Position numbers and translations under genes: made by a program. A DNA stretch of 64,000 nt. It comes from Qiania dongpingensis. Lineage in GTDB: Bacteria > Bacillota > Clostridia > Lachnospirales > Lachnospiraceae. The stretch covers positions 868,001 to 932,000 of the forward strand of contig NZ_CP060634.1 of assembly GCF_014337195.1 (NCBI RefSeq). Direction: 5' to 3'. Shown here piece after piece: positions 9,206 to 17,381 of the stretch. Position 1 is the first letter of the stretch. Each line of letters starts with the position of its first letter. A model generated the notes under the pieces. It was not told where the DNA came from. It saw only the letters and a list, made by a program, of their open reading frames with translations, and did not search any database.

Positions 9206-10699
9206 TCACCTGTGATTTCTGAGAGTGACGTCATGTGCCCCGCCCTCTACTATACTTGTAGACGAGACGAGTGTGATCTTTGCTTTTTTCTGCAGCTCAG
9301 GAATTGTAAGAGCTCCGCAGTTGCACATTGTAGACCGGACTTTGCTCAGAGTAAGGTTTACATTATCCTTTAAGCTTCCGGCATACGGCACCAGAGAATC
9401 CACGCCTTCTTCGAAGGACAGCCTTTGTTCTCCGCCCATATCATACCGCTGCCAGTTTCTTGCCCTGGCGCTGCCCTCTCCCCAATATTCTTTCATATAG
9501 CTTCCGTTGATATTGACCCGTTTAGTCGGGCTCTCATCGAATCTGGCAAAATACCGTCCAAGCATCACAAAATCCGCCCCCATGGCAAGGGCCAGTGTAA
9601 TATGGTAATCGTGTACGATACCGCCGTCAGAGCAAATAGGAATATATACTCCTGTCTCTTCGTAATAAGCGTCCCTGGCCTTTGCCACTTCTATAAGAGC
9701 GGTCGCCTGTCCTCTGCCTATCCCCTTCTGCTCGCGTGTAATGCAGATCGCTCCGCCGCCGATTCCAACCTTCACAAAGTCAGCCCCCGCATCCGCCAGG
9801 AACCGGAAGCCTTCTGCGTCCACGACGTTTCCGGCCCCGACCTTCACCCGTTCGCCATAATGATTCCTGATATAATCAATCGTGATCTTCTGCCACTCCG
9901 AAAAGCCTTCTGAACTGTCAATGCAGAGGACATCCGCCCCTGCCTCCAGCAGCGCCGGAACCCTTGTCTCATAGTCTCTCGTATTAATGCCTGCCCCCAC
10001 CATATAGCGCTTGGCATCGTCGATCAGCTCATTCTCATTCTTCTTATGCGTGTCATAATCCTTTCGGAAAACGAGATATGCCAGCTCCCGGTTTTTATTC
10101 ACCAGCGGCAGGCAGTTGATTTTATGTTCCCATATAATATCATTTGCCTCTTTCAGGCTTGTCTCTTCTTCCGCGTATACCAGGTCGTCGAATTTTGTCA
10201 TGAATTCTTTAACCCTCGTATCTGGACTCATCCGGCTAAGCCGGTAATCTTTATTTGTAACAATGCCCAAAAGTTTTCCGTTCGGCCCTCCGTCCTCTGT
10301 TACTGCAATGGTAGAGTGGCCTGTCTTCTCCGTCAGGCGCAGCACATCCTCCAATGTCATCTCCGGAGAAACATTGGAATCGCTCACCACAAATCCTGCC
10401 CGGTACCGCTTTACCTTTTTTACCATTTCTGCCTGCTCTTTAATTGGCTGAGAGCCATAGATAAAGGACAGGCCTCCTTCCTCTGCCAGTGCTACCGCCA
10501 GCCTGTCATCGGAAACTGACTGCATGATAGCGGAGACCATGGGAATATTGATAGATACCTCTGGCTCCTCTCCTCTCTTAAACTTTACCAGCGGCGTCTT
10601 CAGATTCACCTCTGAAGGAATACATTTTGATGAGGAATATCCCGGAATCAATAAATACTCGCTGAACGTCCTGGAGGGTTCATCATAATAAAATGCCAT
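9206..10699 (-). CDS. guaB: Inosine-5'-monophosphate dehydrogenase
   Basis: A 497-residue IMP dehydrogenase, which oxidises IMP to XMP with NAD+, the committed step of GMP synthesis. Start [17 protein letters not shown] at 10699 follows AGGAGAATTGAA; an in-frame start 11 codons upstream is less likely. The CBS pair occupies about residues 100-220 ([25 protein letters not shown]). The catalytic loop [15 protein letters not shown] holds the active Cys, and [20 protein letters not shown] forms the phosphate site. It is the long clostridial form. A 63-codon frame ends one base before its start, and a repressed-looking promoter lies further upstream. Confidence 0.95.
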   Translation of the reverse strand: MAFYYDEPSRTFSEYLLIPGYSSSKCIPSEVNLKTPLVKFKRGEEPEVSINIPMVSAIMQSVSDDRLAVALAEEGGLSFIYGSQPIKEQAEMVKKVKRYRAGFVVSDSNVSPEMTLEDVLRLTEKTGHSTIAVTEDGGPNGKLLGIVTNKDYRLSRMSPDTRVKEFMTKFDDLVYAEEETSLKEANDIIWEHKINCLPLVNKNRELAYLVFRKDYDTHKKNENELIDDAKRYMVGAGINTRDYETRVPALLEAGADVLCIDSSEGFSEWQKITIDYIRNHYGERVKVGAGNVVDAEGFRFLADAGADFVKVGIGGGAICITREQKGIGRGQATALIEVAKARDAYYEETGVYIPICSDGGIVHDYHITLALAMGADFVMLGRYFARFDESPTKRVNINGSYMKEYWGEGSARARNWQRYDMGGEQRLSFEEGVDSLVPYAGSLKDNVNLTLSKVRSTMCNCGALTIPELQKKAKITLVSSTSIVEGGAHDVTLRNHR

Positions 10700-10700
10700 T

Positions 10701-10892
10701 TCAATTCTCCTTTTCTGAATGCTTCTGCTCATATTTCGTTACGTTCTCAAATAAATCTGTAAGTCCACATAACCTTTTTTTCATCAGCAGATCAGCCATC
10801 TTTCTCGCATTCTGTCTTGACTTCCCCAGAAGCTTGGCCGTCTGCCTCAGATTTAACTGATAGTCCTCGTAAAACGTAAGATTATCCATCAT
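10701..10892 (-). CDS. Small putative helix-turn-helix protein upstream of guaB
   Basis: A 63-residue frame ([17 protein letters not shown]...) whose middle, [20 protein letters not shown], resembles a helix-turn-helix. The stop codon lies one base before the guaB ATG, which suggests coupling. The ribosome site is poor (no clear GGAGG near 10893), so it may not be an independent gene or may be coupled to a leader peptide upstream. I do not recognise a family. Confidence 0.45.
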   Translation of the reverse strand: MMDNLTFYEDYQLNLRQTAKLLGKSRQNARKMADLLMKKRLCGLTDLFENVTKYEQKHSEKEN

Positions 10893-10984
10893 GGAAGCAC
10901 TGCATACGGTTGGATATGGTAAAGATTATCCTATATACGTACGCTTTCGCCGGTATTTTATCAGCTGGAAAAAGCATCGCATCA

Positions 10985-11045
10985 CTCCCTCCAAATAATT
11001 AACTGGTTAAGTTTCATAATAACTTAACCAGTTAACCATTGTCAA
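10985..11045 (-). promoter_or_regulatory. Promoter with tandem palindromic operators and strong orphan ribosome site
   Basis: Read on the minus strand: TTGACA (11040-11045), 17-18 bases, then TTATTA/TATTAT (11016-11022). Two boxes, TTAACTGGTTAA and TTAACCAGTTAA, form a perfect 15-bp inverted repeat (10999-11013 and 11021-11035) lying over and just after the -10. The boxes look like sites of MarR-type repressors. A strong GGAGGGAG site at 10985-10992 is followed only by an 18-codon peptide frame starting at 10982. No regulator gene is adjacent. Confidence 0.65.
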
Positions 11046-11054
11046 CCGCTCTTC

Positions 11055-11080
11055 TATGCCTTGCCGCACGAAGCGCGCCT
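11055..11080 (+). repeat. Terminal fragment F of the modular repeat element
   Basis: TATGCCTTGCCGCACGAAG then CGCGCCT matches the outer ~25 bases of the terminal inverted repeat of copy B (45362 onward). The rest of the element is absent. It ends 2 bases before the stop codon of the GNAT gene. Confidence 0.75.
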
Positions 11081-11081
11081 T

Positions 11082-11513
11082 CTAAATCTCTAATATCATT
11101 TTCTGACAAGGATACTCAAATACAGTCAGCTCCTCATCATCCACAAACCCACATGCGCGATAACACGCCCTCGCCGCTGTTCCTTTCTCATCCCCGGCCC
11201 GAAACGTCACCACCTGAAGAATATCTCCCTTCTCAAAATTCGAGAGCAGGTCCATGATCAGCCGCTTCGCTATGCCCCTTTTCCGGAAGTCCGGATGAAC
11301 GGCCAGAAAAGAAATTTCCTTCATTTCTCTGGAAAACAAAAGCATCGCCACAGCCATGCCGTCTTGTTCTTCCAGCAAAGCTTCCTTTTTCTCTGCCGCC
11401 ATATGGACCGCATTCAAAAAATCAGTTTCCTCGTATCCGACAAAATCACCCTTTACCAGCTCCATCATCGACAATATCTGTATTTCATCTTCCGGCTTCA
11501 CATATCTTATCAC
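11082..11513 (-). CDS. GNAT family N-acetyltransferase
   Basis: A 143-residue Gcn5-type acetyltransferase that would transfer acetyl from acetyl-CoA to an amine. Motif A is clear: FLAVHPDFRKRGIAKRL, with the RKRGIA pyrophosphate loop, followed by an ACYRACGF motif B helix. Length is normal. Substrate unknown. The stop codon abuts a fragment of the repeat element, and the gene is not obviously part of an operon. Confidence 0.88.
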   Translation of the reverse strand: MIRYVKPEDEIQILSMMELVKGDFVGYEETDFLNAVHMAAEKKEALLEEQDGMAVAMLLFSREMKEISFLAVHPDFRKRGIAKRLIMDLLSNFEKGDILQVVTFRAGDEKGTAARACYRACGFVDDEELTVFEYPCQKMILEI

Positions 11514-11696
11514 TTGTTTCTTCCTCTCTCTGCCATTCCCAGTTCATCCCTATCCTATGTCTTTCAACGACGCTATTTTTATCAATCGCATCTCCTGCGG
11601 AGCTCTTCCCTGCAGATTGGCAGCATAAATCCGCGTCAGTATTGATCTGCAAAAACCAATACTATTATTCTACCAGAGCCGCAGAAAAAATAACAG

Positions 11697-11733
11697 AAAA
11701 AAGCACGGGCAAATCTTTCCGTACGCCCATGCT
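11697..11733 (-). terminator. Intrinsic terminator of the DUF3795 gene
   Basis: On the minus strand AGCATGGGC (11733-11725) pairs with GCCCGTGCT (11710-11702), with one G-U pair, and is followed by a run of T (A at 11697-11702 on the plus strand). Confidence 0.75.
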
Positions 11734-11770
11734 CTGTTCTTTGTCTGTTTTCTCTGCTTAAATCAGGGTG

Positions 11771-12067
11771 TCAGCACTCTCTCAAGACCTTCAGTCTGTC
11801 CTGAATGCTCTTTTCAAATTCTTCATCCGTCATGGCCGGATCTCTCAATTCCCTGAACATCTGGCACGGCAGTTCGCTGCATTCTCCGCAGGATTTGTAT
11901 TTGTGTCCGTTAACCGAACAGTCATATAATGGACAGACTTCCTTCCCGATAACAGGAACCCATGCCGCCTTTCCTTCTAAAGAATTACATCCGCCGCACG
12001 AACGCTCAAACTCGTCACATTCCTTACAAACTACTCCACATGGAGCGATTTCCTTATTCTCTGTCAT
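11771..12067 (-). CDS. DUF3795 family cysteine-rich protein
   Basis: A 98-residue protein starting MTENKEIAPCGVVCKECDE at 12067, with AGGAG 8 bases upstream. Cysteines are arranged CGVVCKEC, CGGC, CPLYDC, CGECSELPC, the DUF3795 pattern, and suggest bound metal. The frame is open upstream of the start because it runs into the remnant of another DUF3795 gene (12133-12384); the internal start is favoured by its ribosome site and by family length. Function unknown. Confidence 0.8.
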   Translation of the reverse strand: MTENKEIAPCGVVCKECDEFERSCGGCNSLEGKAAWVPVIGKEVCPLYDCSVNGHKYKSCGECSELPCQMFRELRDPAMTDEEFEKSIQDRLKVLREC

Positions 12068-12132
12068 GTAATCTTCTCCTTTTCTCATAACCGTATTTCT
12101 TCTTTTCATCTGTGTGTTCTTTGACCATCGGC

Positions 12133-12384
12133 CTAATCCGCTTTCAGGCGCCTTAAACCGACATTCACTGCATTCACCATCGTGTATGGAAATGACGCCT
12201 CCACATCTTGGGCAGGTATATCGTTCCGCCTGCAGGGATATTTCAGGCAGTGCTCCGGTTTCCCGCCGGCTTTTCCGGAACAGCCTCCGCAAGGTTTCTT
12301 ATGATTACAGTATTTATAGCAGACCAGGCAGTTCATCCCGCAAGGGGCAAACAAGGCATCGTCTATTTCCCTCGGCATCTTCAT
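12133..12384 (-). pseudogene. Degraded DUF3795 gene with internal deletion and frame change
   Basis: The frame starting at 12384 encodes MKMPREIDDALFAPCGMNC, then CYKYCNHKKPCGGC and KPEHCLK, the usual N-terminus of a ~130-residue DUF3795 family. Directly after HCLK the next expected ~60 residues are absent. The family C-terminus RYTCPRCGGVISIHDGECSE follows in a different frame near 12220-12160. So a deletion of about 180 bases has fused the ends out of frame. The start still has a GAGG ribosome site. A short 83-residue product could still be made. Confidence 0.75.
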
Positions 12385-12810
12385 CTTTCACAACCTCACA
12401 CAAAATCATGGACGGCAGCTGCATTATTATCTTATCAAAGTATAGATGACAACAATATGGCATGTTAGTAAATTAATTTTTATCATAATACCGCTGTTTA
12501 TAACTCTTGTATTTCATATTGTCCTTATTATTGGGTAAACCTGGCATTTATCACTAAAATATATCATAAGTTCGACCCTGCGGACCTTGTTTATTTATTG
12601 GAGATGTCGATTACATTTAATTAAGAAATAGTGTATAATAAATATGTCGATTAAAGTCGACTAATGTATAAAATATCATTCAGAGATTTCATAAAATAAT
12701 TACTGCTGAAACATCTGTGAAATTGAAAGCAAAGGGGATTCTCATACAGATCAACATTCAAGGAATGATAAACCAACTTGGTTTACATAAAATAAAGGGA
12801 GGCAACAAGT
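12385..12810 (+). promoter_or_regulatory. Upstream region and predicted promoter of the Ltp lipoprotein gene
   Basis: This 426-base AT-rich gap holds no gene that I can support. TTACAT at 12611-12616, a 17-base spacer and TATAAT at 12634-12639 form a plausible promoter. ATGTCGATTA occurs twice (12604-12613 and 12644-12653), flanking the promoter, and the second copy is part of the inverted pair TCGATTAAAGTCGA. These repeats may bind a regulator. The leader would be about 165 bases, ending in AAAGGGAGGCAACAAGT before the ATG at 12811. Confidence 0.5.
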
Positions 12811-13923
12811 ATGAAAAAGAAACTTTTAGCGATTCTGCTCACTTCAAGCCTGATATTCTCCATATCAGCCTGCGGGCAGAAAAAAGAAAGCGCTGTCAAA
12901 GAGACCAGTTCTGCACCAGAAACGGAGACCACTACTACCCAGGCGCAGGAAACATCACCTGCAAAGCAAGAAAAAAAGGATTTTAACCCCAGTACAAATA
13001 CCGGAATCAATTTCCGAGGGTATACTTTTTCAATTCCTTCGAATTGGATGGTCGGTGAATCCACTCTGGATACGGCAACCTTTTACCCCGAGACCGGCGA
13101 TGCCTCAGCCATGCTCCAATTCCGCTGTCAAAGTTCTCCTGTCAGCACTTTCGAAGAGCTGAGCGATTATGAAGATGATTTCATAAATGGATTTTCCGGC
13201 GGCTTCGACAGTTTCAAAGCCGAGAAAACAGAAACCATAGTGATTGCCGGCGAAAAAGCTTTATTAATACCTTTCACAGCCGAATCTTCTGGATCTGACT
13301 GGAACGGAATGGTTTCTGTATTCGTATCTCATATGGCACAAAATATGTTCACTATCATGTATGTCTGCTCAGATAATACGCAATACAGTTATCTGGAAGA
13401 CTGCAAAGAAATAATGGCTTCCGCCGTTATTGAGATTACAGAAACAACGGCAGCCGAATCCGAGACGCCCCCCGTTGAAACAACCGCCGAAATATCGTTG
13501 GAGCAAAAAAACGCATTGAAAAAGGCAAAAGACTATTTATCTTTCAGTGCCTTTTCTTATACCGGCTTGATACATCAGCTGGAATTCGAGGGATTTTCCA
13601 CGGAAAATGCAACTTATGCCGCGGACAACTGTGGAGCAGACTGGAGCCAGCAGGCCGCGAAGAAAGCAAAAGATTATTTATCCTTCAGCGCTTTTTCCTA
13701 CACCGGATTAATCGATCAGCTGGAATTTGAAGGATTTTCTACAGAAGAGGCAAACTCAGCTGTGGACAGCTGCGGAGCAGACTGGAATGAACAGGCTGCT
13801 AAAAAAGCTCAGGACTATTTGGATTATTCTTCGTTCTCCCGTCAGGGTTTAATCGATCAATTGGTCTTTGAAGGCTTCACCTCTGAACAGGCTGAATATG
13901 GTGCCACTGCTGTCGGTTATTAA
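12811..13923 (+). CDS. Ltp-type surface lipoprotein with three C-terminal repeats
   Basis: A 370-residue lipoprotein: signal peptide MKKKLLAILLTSSLIFSISA with lipobox SISAC (Cys21), then a Thr/Glu-rich linker (to about residue 60), a globular domain (about 65-215), a second linker, and three near-identical ~45-residue repeats (KAKDYLSFSAFSYTGLI, LEFEGFSTE, CGADW) to the end. The repeats match the Ltp domain, known from the superinfection-exclusion lipoprotein of phage TP-J34. It would be anchored on the outer face of the membrane. Whether this chromosomal copy blocks phage DNA entry is inference; many non-phage relatives exist. It is followed by another lipoprotein gene. Confidence 0.88.
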   Translation: MKKKLLAILLTSSLIFSISACGQKKESAVKETSSAPETETTTTQAQETSPAKQEKKDFNPSTNTGINFRGYTFSIPSNWMVGESTLDTATFYPETGDASAMLQFRCQSSPVSTFEELSDYEDDFINGFSGGFDSFKAEKTETIVIAGEKALLIPFTAESSGSDWNGMVSVFVSHMAQNMFTIMYVCSDNTQYSYLEDCKEIMASAVIEITETTAAESETPPVETTAEISLEQKNALKKAKDYLSFSAFSYTGLIHQLEFEGFSTENATYAADNCGADWSQQAAKKAKDYLSFSAFSYTGLIDQLEFEGFSTEEANSAVDSCGADWNEQAAKKAQDYLDYSSFSRQGLIDQLVFEGFTSEQAEYGATAVGY

Positions 13924-14014
13924 TTAATAACTTAAAACCGGCCTCTCACAACACAGGGACCGGTTAACATCACTCATCGAATCATTTTATATGGAAAAAG
14001 GAGAATCACTAAAA

Positions 14015-14536
14015 TTGAAAAGGAGATTTTTATCCATCGCAGCTGTATTTATTTTAACCGCCGCTCTTACTGCATGCGGTGGAGACAACAAGAAACCAGA
14101 ATCAACAACGGAAGTCAATAAAACTCCTGAAACACAGACAACTGCTGAGCAAAAATCAACTACCGAAGCTGTATCCACGTCTGAAGAATCTACCACGGTA
14201 TCCGTTCCTGTTTCAGAAAGCAACGTTTCTCTGTCTGGTCTGGAACAGTATCTGCTTGACGCAGGCGTGCTGAGCGGTACCCGTACAGAAACAGCGGCAG
14301 AGATGATAGGGGCAGTATCCGGTTTTAAATATACCGATGCCGGTGCTGAAATCTACGAATTTGACGAAAACTCAGAAGATTATAAAAAGATGGTCGAAAC
14401 TAATACGATTACCTTAGAGGATTTTGGAATAGCCTTATCTCCCGCTGCAATCAATGGAAAATTCGCACTGATTTTTTCAAACGAGGAAGAAGCGGATCAG
14501 GCTATCATTGATGCGTTCAATTCTTACGGAAAATAA
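14015..14536 (+). CDS. Lipoprotein of unknown function
   Basis: A 173-residue lipoprotein with signal peptide and lipobox LTAC, a Thr/Ser/Glu-rich linker, and a small C-terminal domain (LEQYLLDAGVLSGTRTE, AAEMIGAVSGFKYTDAGAEI) ending in IIDAFNSYGK. I favour the TTG at 14015, preceded by AAGGAG, because it starts the signal peptide directly (MKRRFLSIAAVF). The ATG at 13991 has no ribosome site. It lies 91 bases after the Ltp lipoprotein and shares its linker style, so both may be made together. No family recognised. Confidence 0.8.
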   Translation: MKRRFLSIAAVFILTAALTACGGDNKKPESTTEVNKTPETQTTAEQKSTTEAVSTSEESTTVSVPVSESNVSLSGLEQYLLDAGVLSGTRTETAAEMIGAVSGFKYTDAGAEIYEFDENSEDYKKMVETNTITLEDFGIALSPAAINGKFALIFSNEEEADQAIIDAFNSYGK

Positions 14537-14560
14537 ATAATTTTATGGCCCTCGAAGATT

Positions 14561-14895
14561 TCATTTGCTATTTGAAAATTGGCAGGCTTCATCAATCCAG
14601 CCCATCAATCCCTCGTCAATTTTTTCTGGTTCCCGTATCACTACGTGATGCGTCCACCGGCTGCGGCAGGCTTCCGTTGCTGCCGCGATTCGGGGAGGCT
14701 GTTTTCGCAGCTGAGTCCAAAAGATACCAGCAGATATTCCTTCGAATATTTGGGCACTCTCTGGAAAGAAACCATTGCAAAAATATATTTATTTTTGAAT
14801 GAAATTTGGGTCTTACTTACTTTAATAAAAACATCCGGATGCAACTCCATGAGCCTCTTTTTAAGTTCTGCATATACCGGAAGCATTGACTTCAT
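14561..14895 (-). pseudogene. Frameshifted DUF5655 gene
   Basis: The start at 14895 encodes MKSMLPVYAELKKRLMELHP, then VFIKVSKTQISFKNKYIFAM, the conserved N-terminus of DUF5655 proteins. Near 14700 the frame shifts. The family C-terminus RWTHHVVIREPEKIDEGLMG then WIDEACQFSNSK follows in another frame and ends at 14561. The middle is also shorter than usual. It is therefore a recent pseudogene. Confidence 0.75.
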
Positions 14896-14917
14896 TTTAT
14901 CTTAAAAGAGCCGCTCG

Positions 14918-15304
14918 TCACTGGCCATTATCTTGTTTCCTCGTTTCTTTTTTCTTTATCCCGGTCAGTTCATAGCTCATTGCGATCAGGCTTTTGATCT
15001 CGTCTCCCGGCGCGCTGCCATCCAGCCGGACGCTTATCCATTTCTCTTTATTCATATGATACGCCGGATGAAAGCCCGGCTGCGTACGCAGGGAACCGAT
15101 TAGAACCGGATCACATTTCACATTTAGAACATCGATCGTCTCTTCTCCGGACAGGCCCAGTTTGTCTCTGCCGACCTTCAGCACCACACCATACCACTTG
15201 CTGTTGTCTTTATGCCGCAGCACGGCATTCCAGTCCTTCCATGGATAATCAGGCTCCGTTCCATACTGCTGCTTTACATATTCAAATACCTCTTGTCTGT
15301 TCAT
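14918..15304 (-). CDS. MmcQ/YjbR family protein
   Basis: A 128-residue protein starting MNRQEVFEYVKQQYGTEPDY, with the conserved PW-x-DWNAVLRH segment, KVGRDKLGL and CDPVLIGSLR typical of the YjbR (CyaY-like fold, double-wing) family. Members are thought to bind DNA, but their role is unclear. The ATG at 15304 overlaps the end of the DUF1810 gene (TGA-T-ATG), so translation is probably coupled. Confidence 0.85.
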   Translation of the reverse strand: MNRQEVFEYVKQQYGTEPDYPWKDWNAVLRHKDNSKWYGVVLKVGRDKLGLSGEETIDVLNVKCDPVLIGSLRTQPGFHPAYHMNKEKWISVRLDGSAPGDEIKSLIAMSYELTGIKKKETRKQDNGQ

Positions 15305-15305
15305 A

Positions 15306-15749
15306 TCAATCACCGTCCGTAAAGGAATCAAATGCCTCCAATGTAAACTTGTCCCTTTCTCCACTGAAAAATTTATCCAGCACGTTCTGAAATACCGGTT
15401 CATTGCTGACCAGAGAAAATAATGTCATAGATGATCTCAGTTTCCTGTCATCGGGATAGACCATAACGCTGCTGATATCATTGGTCTTAAGCTGCAGCAA
15501 AGCCGCTGAAATTTCCAAAAGCCTTGCTCTAAGCAGCGGATGTTCCATGTATGCCCGCGCCTCTTCCTTATCCTTTATCGCATAATACCTGGACATTTCG
15601 CTATTCCCCAGTCCCTGGATCTGAGGAAAGACATACCACATCCAGTGACTTCGCTTATGGCCGCTTTTAATCTCGGATAGCGCGGTATCATAATCCAATT
15701 CCTGCGCCTTTACAAATCTTTCCAAATTCGAAGTATCATGATTCTTCAC
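15306..15749 (-). CDS. DUF1810 domain-containing protein
   Basis: A 147-residue protein beginning at a GTG (15749) with GGAGGTGACTTAT upstream. The family signature is clear: NLERFVKAQELDYDTALSEI near the start, SHWMWYVFPQIQGLG near residue 40, then a helical domain with PDDRKLRSSMTLF. Function unknown; some members are annotated as calpastatin-like, which has no support here. It is the first gene of a pair with YjbR. Confidence 0.85.
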   Translation of the reverse strand: MKNHDTSNLERFVKAQELDYDTALSEIKSGHKRSHWMWYVFPQIQGLGNSEMSRYYAIKDKEEARAYMEHPLLRARLLEISAALLQLKTNDISSVMVYPDDRKLRSSMTLFSLVSNEPVFQNVLDKFFSGERDKFTLEAFDSFTDGD

Positions 15750-15905
15750 ATAAGTCACCTCCAGGTATTGATAAATTACTCTTTTAATATTTATCCAAGA
15801 TACTCTTTTAAACGTCACCGTCTTTCCCCTTCTGTTAATTTTGACAACCTGACGGCAAAAACACTTAGTACATAAAAAATCAACCTGTTAGACTATTATC
15901 ATGCA

Positions 15906-16502
15906 TCACTCTTCTGTTAATTCTAACAGAATGTCTATAAAACTCATCATTTTGGAGCTCATTGATATCGCTGAACCATGCAGCGCACATTTTTCTGCCA
16001 TTTGACCCCGCAAGGCTTCAACTGTATCTAAATTCAGGCTTAACCGTTCCCAACGTTTATACAGTTCTTCTACGTCAGCTCTTTTGATATTAGCCGCTTT
16101 CTCAAATTCTTTTTTACAGGTCAGAACCCAATTATCAAACCTTCTCTTATAATAGACCCAAGCATAAAAGTTTTGCAGGTTTGTCGTATCTGGTGCCTCC
16201 ACATGACAATTAGGGCAAAGTAAAAACAAATTGGACGGCGTATCTTCTCCCCCCTTAGATTTAGCAAAAATATGCGCTCTGTCTAAAAAATGGTCATGAT
16301 TCCACAGTGTTTTAATATTATCAGAATCAGCAGTAACATATGGAAGAGCTTCACACGCCCAACAAAATATTTCATCAGGAAAATCGGTTATCTTCACCGC
16401 TTCATCATCCGTCGTACAAGCCTCCCATAGCTTAACTTCAAAATTTTTTGTTATCGCTTTATCTTTCCAGTAATTATAAATCTCATATTTTTTTGTTTCC
16501 AT
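15906..16502 (-). CDS. HNH endonuclease
   Basis: A 198-residue protein with an HNH core at about residues 47-103: Zn-binding CWAC, then LDRAHIFAKSKGGEDTPSN and LFLLCPNCH, giving His, Asn and His in the expected order plus two CxxC pairs. The C-terminal half is helical and unassigned. It lies 171 bases after the DUF2290 gene in the same direction and completes an island of phage-defence-like genes. It could be the nuclease partner of the helicase/DUF2290 pair or an independent gene. Confidence 0.85.
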   Translation of the reverse strand: METKKYEIYNYWKDKAITKNFEVKLWEACTTDDEAVKITDFPDEIFCWACEALPYVTADSDNIKTLWNHDHFLDRAHIFAKSKGGEDTPSNLFLLCPNCHVEAPDTTNLQNFYAWVYYKRRFDNWVLTCKKEFEKAANIKRADVEELYKRWERLSLNLDTVEALRGQMAEKCALHGSAISMSSKMMSFIDILLELTEE

Positions 16503-16673
16503 TCCGATTCCTCTTTAGTAGGAGCATTCCTAATCATTGTTTCTGTCTTACCAGCAAACAAACCATCTCTACATATATGGAATGTTTGATAATGATGTCA
16601 AAAGGATACGGTTTCCCTTTGGCTGAAGTCATTTTTTCTGTTTATATATATTTTCATCACGTGTATAAAACAA

Positions 16674-17381
16674 TCAGCGCAATAATATAGTGTTTAACTC
16701 TTTTTCTTTTATGAAATCCTCGTTGATTTCGGAACAAGTGTTTTTTATTTTAAAACACATTTCTAAGAGTGTTCCATCATTTTGACATTTATTTTTCCAT
16801 ATCGAAAAGTATATGTTTCTTATAACAAATATTACGAATGCATCTGGTGATAATATTCTATCTGCTCCAATCCGCAATTCATTATTATGACCAATATGTA
16901 TATGTGATACATAATGAAAATTAGGATCATATAATTTTTCATCATAGTCATATCTTATTGGAAGAGCACAGTCGTTTAAAGAAGCTTCACAAACAATCTG
17001 CTCATACTCTTCAAGAAATGTACTACCACATTCTTTTTCAGATACATTAAACTCATTTTGCAAAAATTCATTATATGTAGGATATGTCCTAGGATTTTGG
17101 TAATATGCAAAGCGATATTGAACAATTGTTTCATCTCTTATTTCCAAACTAAATTGTAAAATTGAGTCATCAATCAATAAAATATCATAGTCATTATTCT
17201 TTATCGCCATATTATAAATCTCTAAATATTTATTACTATTTGAGACTGAAAAAAAATCACTTGAAAATTTTCTACTATCATAGATATTTTCAACACTGGT
17301 GTTTCTTTCTTTAAATAAATCAAATTTTCTCAATATATCAATGGATTTTAATAAAGATATTTTATACTTTGCTAAATTCAA
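16674..17381 (-). CDS. DUF2290 domain-containing protein
   Basis: A 235-residue AT-rich gene. Conserved DUF2290 features are QYRFAYYQNPRTYPTYNEFL (about residue 90) and HIHIGHNNELRIGADRILSP (about 160-180), the latter rich in His and Asp and possibly catalytic. Its start overlaps the end of the helicase gene by 4 bases (ATGA), so the two form a tight pair. DUF2290 genes commonly accompany helicase/nuclease genes in genomic islands. Biochemical function unknown. Confidence 0.85.
   Translation of the reverse strand: MNLAKYKISLLKSIDILRKFDLFKERNTSVENIYDSRKFSSDFFSVSNSNKYLEIYNMAIKNNDYDILLIDDSILQFSLEIRDETIVQYRFAYYQNPRTYPTYNEFLQNEFNVSEKECGSTFLEEYEQIVCEASLNDCALPIRYDYDEKLYDPNFHYVSHIHIGHNNELRIGADRILSPDAFVIFVIRNIYFSIWKNKCQNDGTLLEMCFKIKNTCSEINEDFIKEKELNTILLR

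Noticed and set aside
13924..13970. Terminator between the two lipoprotein genes
   Set aside because: AACCGG...CCGGTT is a short stem with a large loop and no T-run; too weak to call.
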